NCBI GenBank assembly: GCA_046154665.1
Contig: JBJXFG010000102.1
Coordinates: 62,001-126,000 of the forward strand
Direction: 5' to 3'
Length of the DNA: 64,000 bases
From: JAFLCM01 sp046154665
GTDB lineage: Bacteria > Planctomycetota > Phycisphaerae > Phycisphaerales > UBA1924
A model generated the notes under the pieces. The model saw only the letters and a program-made list of their open reading frames with translations. It ran no database searches and was not told the origin of the DNA. Below, in pieces: positions 62,458-64,000 of this stretch; the first letter of the stretch is position 1, and each line of letters opens with the position of its first letter. Position numbers and translations under genes: made by a program.

Positions 62458-64000
62458 CTACTCAACCGGCTTCCACTTCAGCCGCGCCGCGCCCTCCCGC
62501 ACCACCGCCGAGCGGTGGAAGAGCTTCCAGATCAGCCCCGTCCGGGCGTTCTCGATGGCCAGCACCAGCGGCCCCTGGTCAATCGCCACATAGTCCTCCG
62601 CCACCCACCTCTTCCCGAGGTTGATGGAGTCGAGAAAGCCGAAGTGCTGGCGTGGCTGGTCGGAGGCCGCGTTTTTCTCGGGCTCGCGCCACATCAGCGG
62701 TTGGCCCGCCTCATCCTTCAGACCCTTCAGGTGCCGCAACGCCGCGACGGATTCCGACGGCGTGAACATGACCGAGCACCCGGCGCTGTATGCCGCCGCG
62801 GTGCCGTCGCCCCAATCGTCCTTCGGCGGATCCACGCCTTCGGGGAAGTCGAACCCGGGGCGGAGCCCTTCAAAGCTCAGCGGCGTGGGGAACAGCCCCG
62901 GCACGCGGTAGCCGTCGGGCGCATCGGAGGCGTTCATGCCCCAGAGGTTTTCGCCCAGGCCGGGCAGGCCGCGCGGGTTTTCGATGGCCTTGCGCCGGTG
63001 CATCAGCACGGTGCGCCGCGAACTGACCCACCAATCGATGGCAGGTCGGTGTTCGACACCCAGGGCCGCGGGGTTGTCGGGCCCCACCAATCCGAAATCG
63101 ATGAAGCAGTGCGCGAAGAACGACGTGAAGAGCGCGCCGGACCACTGGAACCAGAAGAACGGCTCGGTGCTTCCCGCCGGGTCGACGCCCAGATTCCGGC
63201 GCATCTTGTAGTAGGTCTCGGCGGGCACGCGGTGCTCGGGCTTCGGGGCCGCCACGGCGAGGAAGGTGGTGAGCTTCTGCTCGTCGCCGGCGTCCATCCA
63301 GACGTAGGGCAGCAGATGGCCGTCGCCTGTGGGGTCGTCTTTCTTCGTCGGCTTCCATCCCAGCGTGATGAAGTTGCGTTCGCTGGGCTTGTAGCTCTCG
63401 CCGCGGGCCACGAACGCGCTCCAGTTCGCCGACGCCACGAGTCGGTCGCTCAGCGCGCTCAGCGAGGCATCATCGCGGAAGAACTCCCCCGCCACGATCA
63501 TTCCCGCGAACAGCAGCGCGTTGTCGATGGTGCTCACCACATGCTCGTAGCCGGTGTGGGCCGGGCCGGCGTCGGTGGGGTCGAGGTAGTGATAGAACAG
63601 CCCGTGCTTGCGGTTGCTCGGGTTGCCTTCGAGCGAGGTGAGAATGAGCCGCACACGCTCGAGCCCCTGCGCCCGTGTCACCCATCCGCGTTCGACGGCG
63701 GCGGGGATCGCCGCGAGTTGGAAACCCACGCCCGCGATGCTCACTTCGGGCTTGCTGGAGCGATCGCGGACCATGCCGGTGGTCTGCGAAGCATCGTGCC
63801 ACAGGAACAAGAACGCGGCGTGCTGCACTTCGCCGAGGAGCTTGTCGTCGGCTTGGTTGAACTTGAACGGAGGCCGCGGCGCGGCCGCGCCGTCGGTGAC
63901 GGTGGTCATCGCGCTGAGTGCTTTGGAAGGCGCGGGTTCAGCGCGCGCGGTCGAGGTGGCGGCGGTGCATCCGAACAGCGTGCTCGCGCAAACGACACAT
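62458..64000 (-). CDS. Glycoamylase/GH144-type lipoprotein, 5-prime end outside window
   Basis: An ATG at 63909 is available, but the frame stays open to the right edge and encodes a lipoprotein signal end (VVCASTLFGCTAATSTARAE, lipobox LFGC) before it, so the gene starts beyond the window. The catalytic part is a glycoamylase-type (alpha/alpha)6 domain: LFLWHDASQTTGMVRDRSS, VSTIDNALLFAGMIVAGEFF, PFFWFQWSGALFTSFFAHCF, GENLWGMNASDAPDGY and GDGTAAAYSAGCSVMFTP. This family includes GH144 endo-beta-1,2-glucanases. It probably works at the cell surface to cut glucan for the importer downstream. Confidence 0.85.
   Translation of the reverse strand, partial: CVVCASTLFGCTAATSTARAEPAPSKALSAMTTVTDGAAAPRPPFKFNQADDKLLGEVQHAAFLFLWHDASQTTGMVRDRSSKPEVSIAGVGFQLAAIPAAVERGWVTRAQGLERVRLILTSLEGNPSNRKHGLFYHYLDPTDAGPAHTGYEHVVSTIDNALLFAGMIVAGEFFRDDASLSALSDRLVASANWSAFVARGESYKPSERNFITLGWKPTKKDDPTGDGHLLPYVWMDAGDEQKLTTFLAVAAPKPEHRVPAETYYKMRRNLGVDPAGSTEPFFWFQWSGALFTSFFAHCFIDFGLVGPDNPAALGVEHRPAIDWWVSSRRTVLMHRRKAIENPRGLPGLGENLWGMNASDAPDGYRVPGLFPTPLSFEGLRPGFDFPEGVDPPKDDWGDGTAAAYSAGCSVMFTPSESVAALRHLKGLKDEAGQPLMWREPEKNAASDQPRQHFGFLDSINLGKRWVAEDYVAIDQGPLVLAIENARTGLIWKLFHRSAVVREGAARLKWKPVE

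Overview
The window is a 64 kb stretch of a GC-rich chromosome that looks like a planctomycete of the Phycisphaerae type. The evidence is a set of secreted proteins ending in PEP-CTERM-like tails (PAPGAAAL or PTPGTGV followed by a hydrophobic segment and RRR), secreted proteins ending in a paired dockerin-like calcium-binding repeat (pattern GDLNNDGAVNTQDL), a prepilin-type protein of the kind abundant in planctomycetes, and several families of dispersed palindromic intergenic repeats. The species cannot be named from this sequence alone.

Layout. 1-13.1 kb holds mostly housekeeping and envelope genes: the end of a UbiD-type decarboxylase, a Pal/OmpA lipoprotein, a coupled NYN-domain and prepilin peptidase pair, a secreted helical-repeat protein, a PEP-CTERM protein, a ComEA-like protein, class 3 fructose bisphosphatase, a dockerin protein and a GNAT acetyltransferase. 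13.3-21.6 kb is an integrated genomic island lying against tRNA-Glu(TTC). It carries a type III restriction-modification pair on the minus strand and, on the plus strand, a promoter followed by small helix-turn-helix genes, a winged-helix protein, an XRE regulator and a tyrosine recombinase. The island has a near-identical 23 bp repeat at each end. Its recombinase gene reads straight through the attachment core, so integration swaps the protein's C-terminus. Three consecutive overlapping genes of its plus-strand operon each contain one early in-frame TAG. These are the strongest leads in the window.

22-51.4 kb is chromosomal: an uncharacterised secreted protein, a PIN-PhoH ATPase, a P-domain dockerin protein, a dicarboxylate/amino-acid symporter, a PfkB kinase, a 3D-domain protein, arginine decarboxylase, an ExbD homologue, a Cys-rich dockerin protein, an OprB porin, a DUF418 membrane protein, NrdR, a zinc-ribbon membrane protein, GpsA, a P1B-type metal ATPase with an unusual CPS motif, a HAD phosphatase, GlmS and a response regulator. 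Intergenic spaces here are filled with palindromic repeats and pyrimidine-rich degenerate tandem repeats.

51.6-64 kb appears to be a glucan-use locus, all on the minus strand. It comprises a GH144/glycoamylase-type lipoprotein (cut by the window edge), a PEP-CTERM protein, and an operon of GH94 phosphorylase, a pseudopilin-like protein, a small membrane protein and a sugar ABC importer (binding protein and two permeases), plus a large dockerin protein. Three promoters in this locus share one design: a TTGACA-like -35 element followed by a LacI-type palindrome over the -10/start region. This suggests one regulon whose repressor and transport ATPase are encoded elsewhere. The working model is extracellular glucan cleavage, import of oligosaccharides and phosphorolysis in the cytoplasm; the sugar linkage is not proven by sequence.
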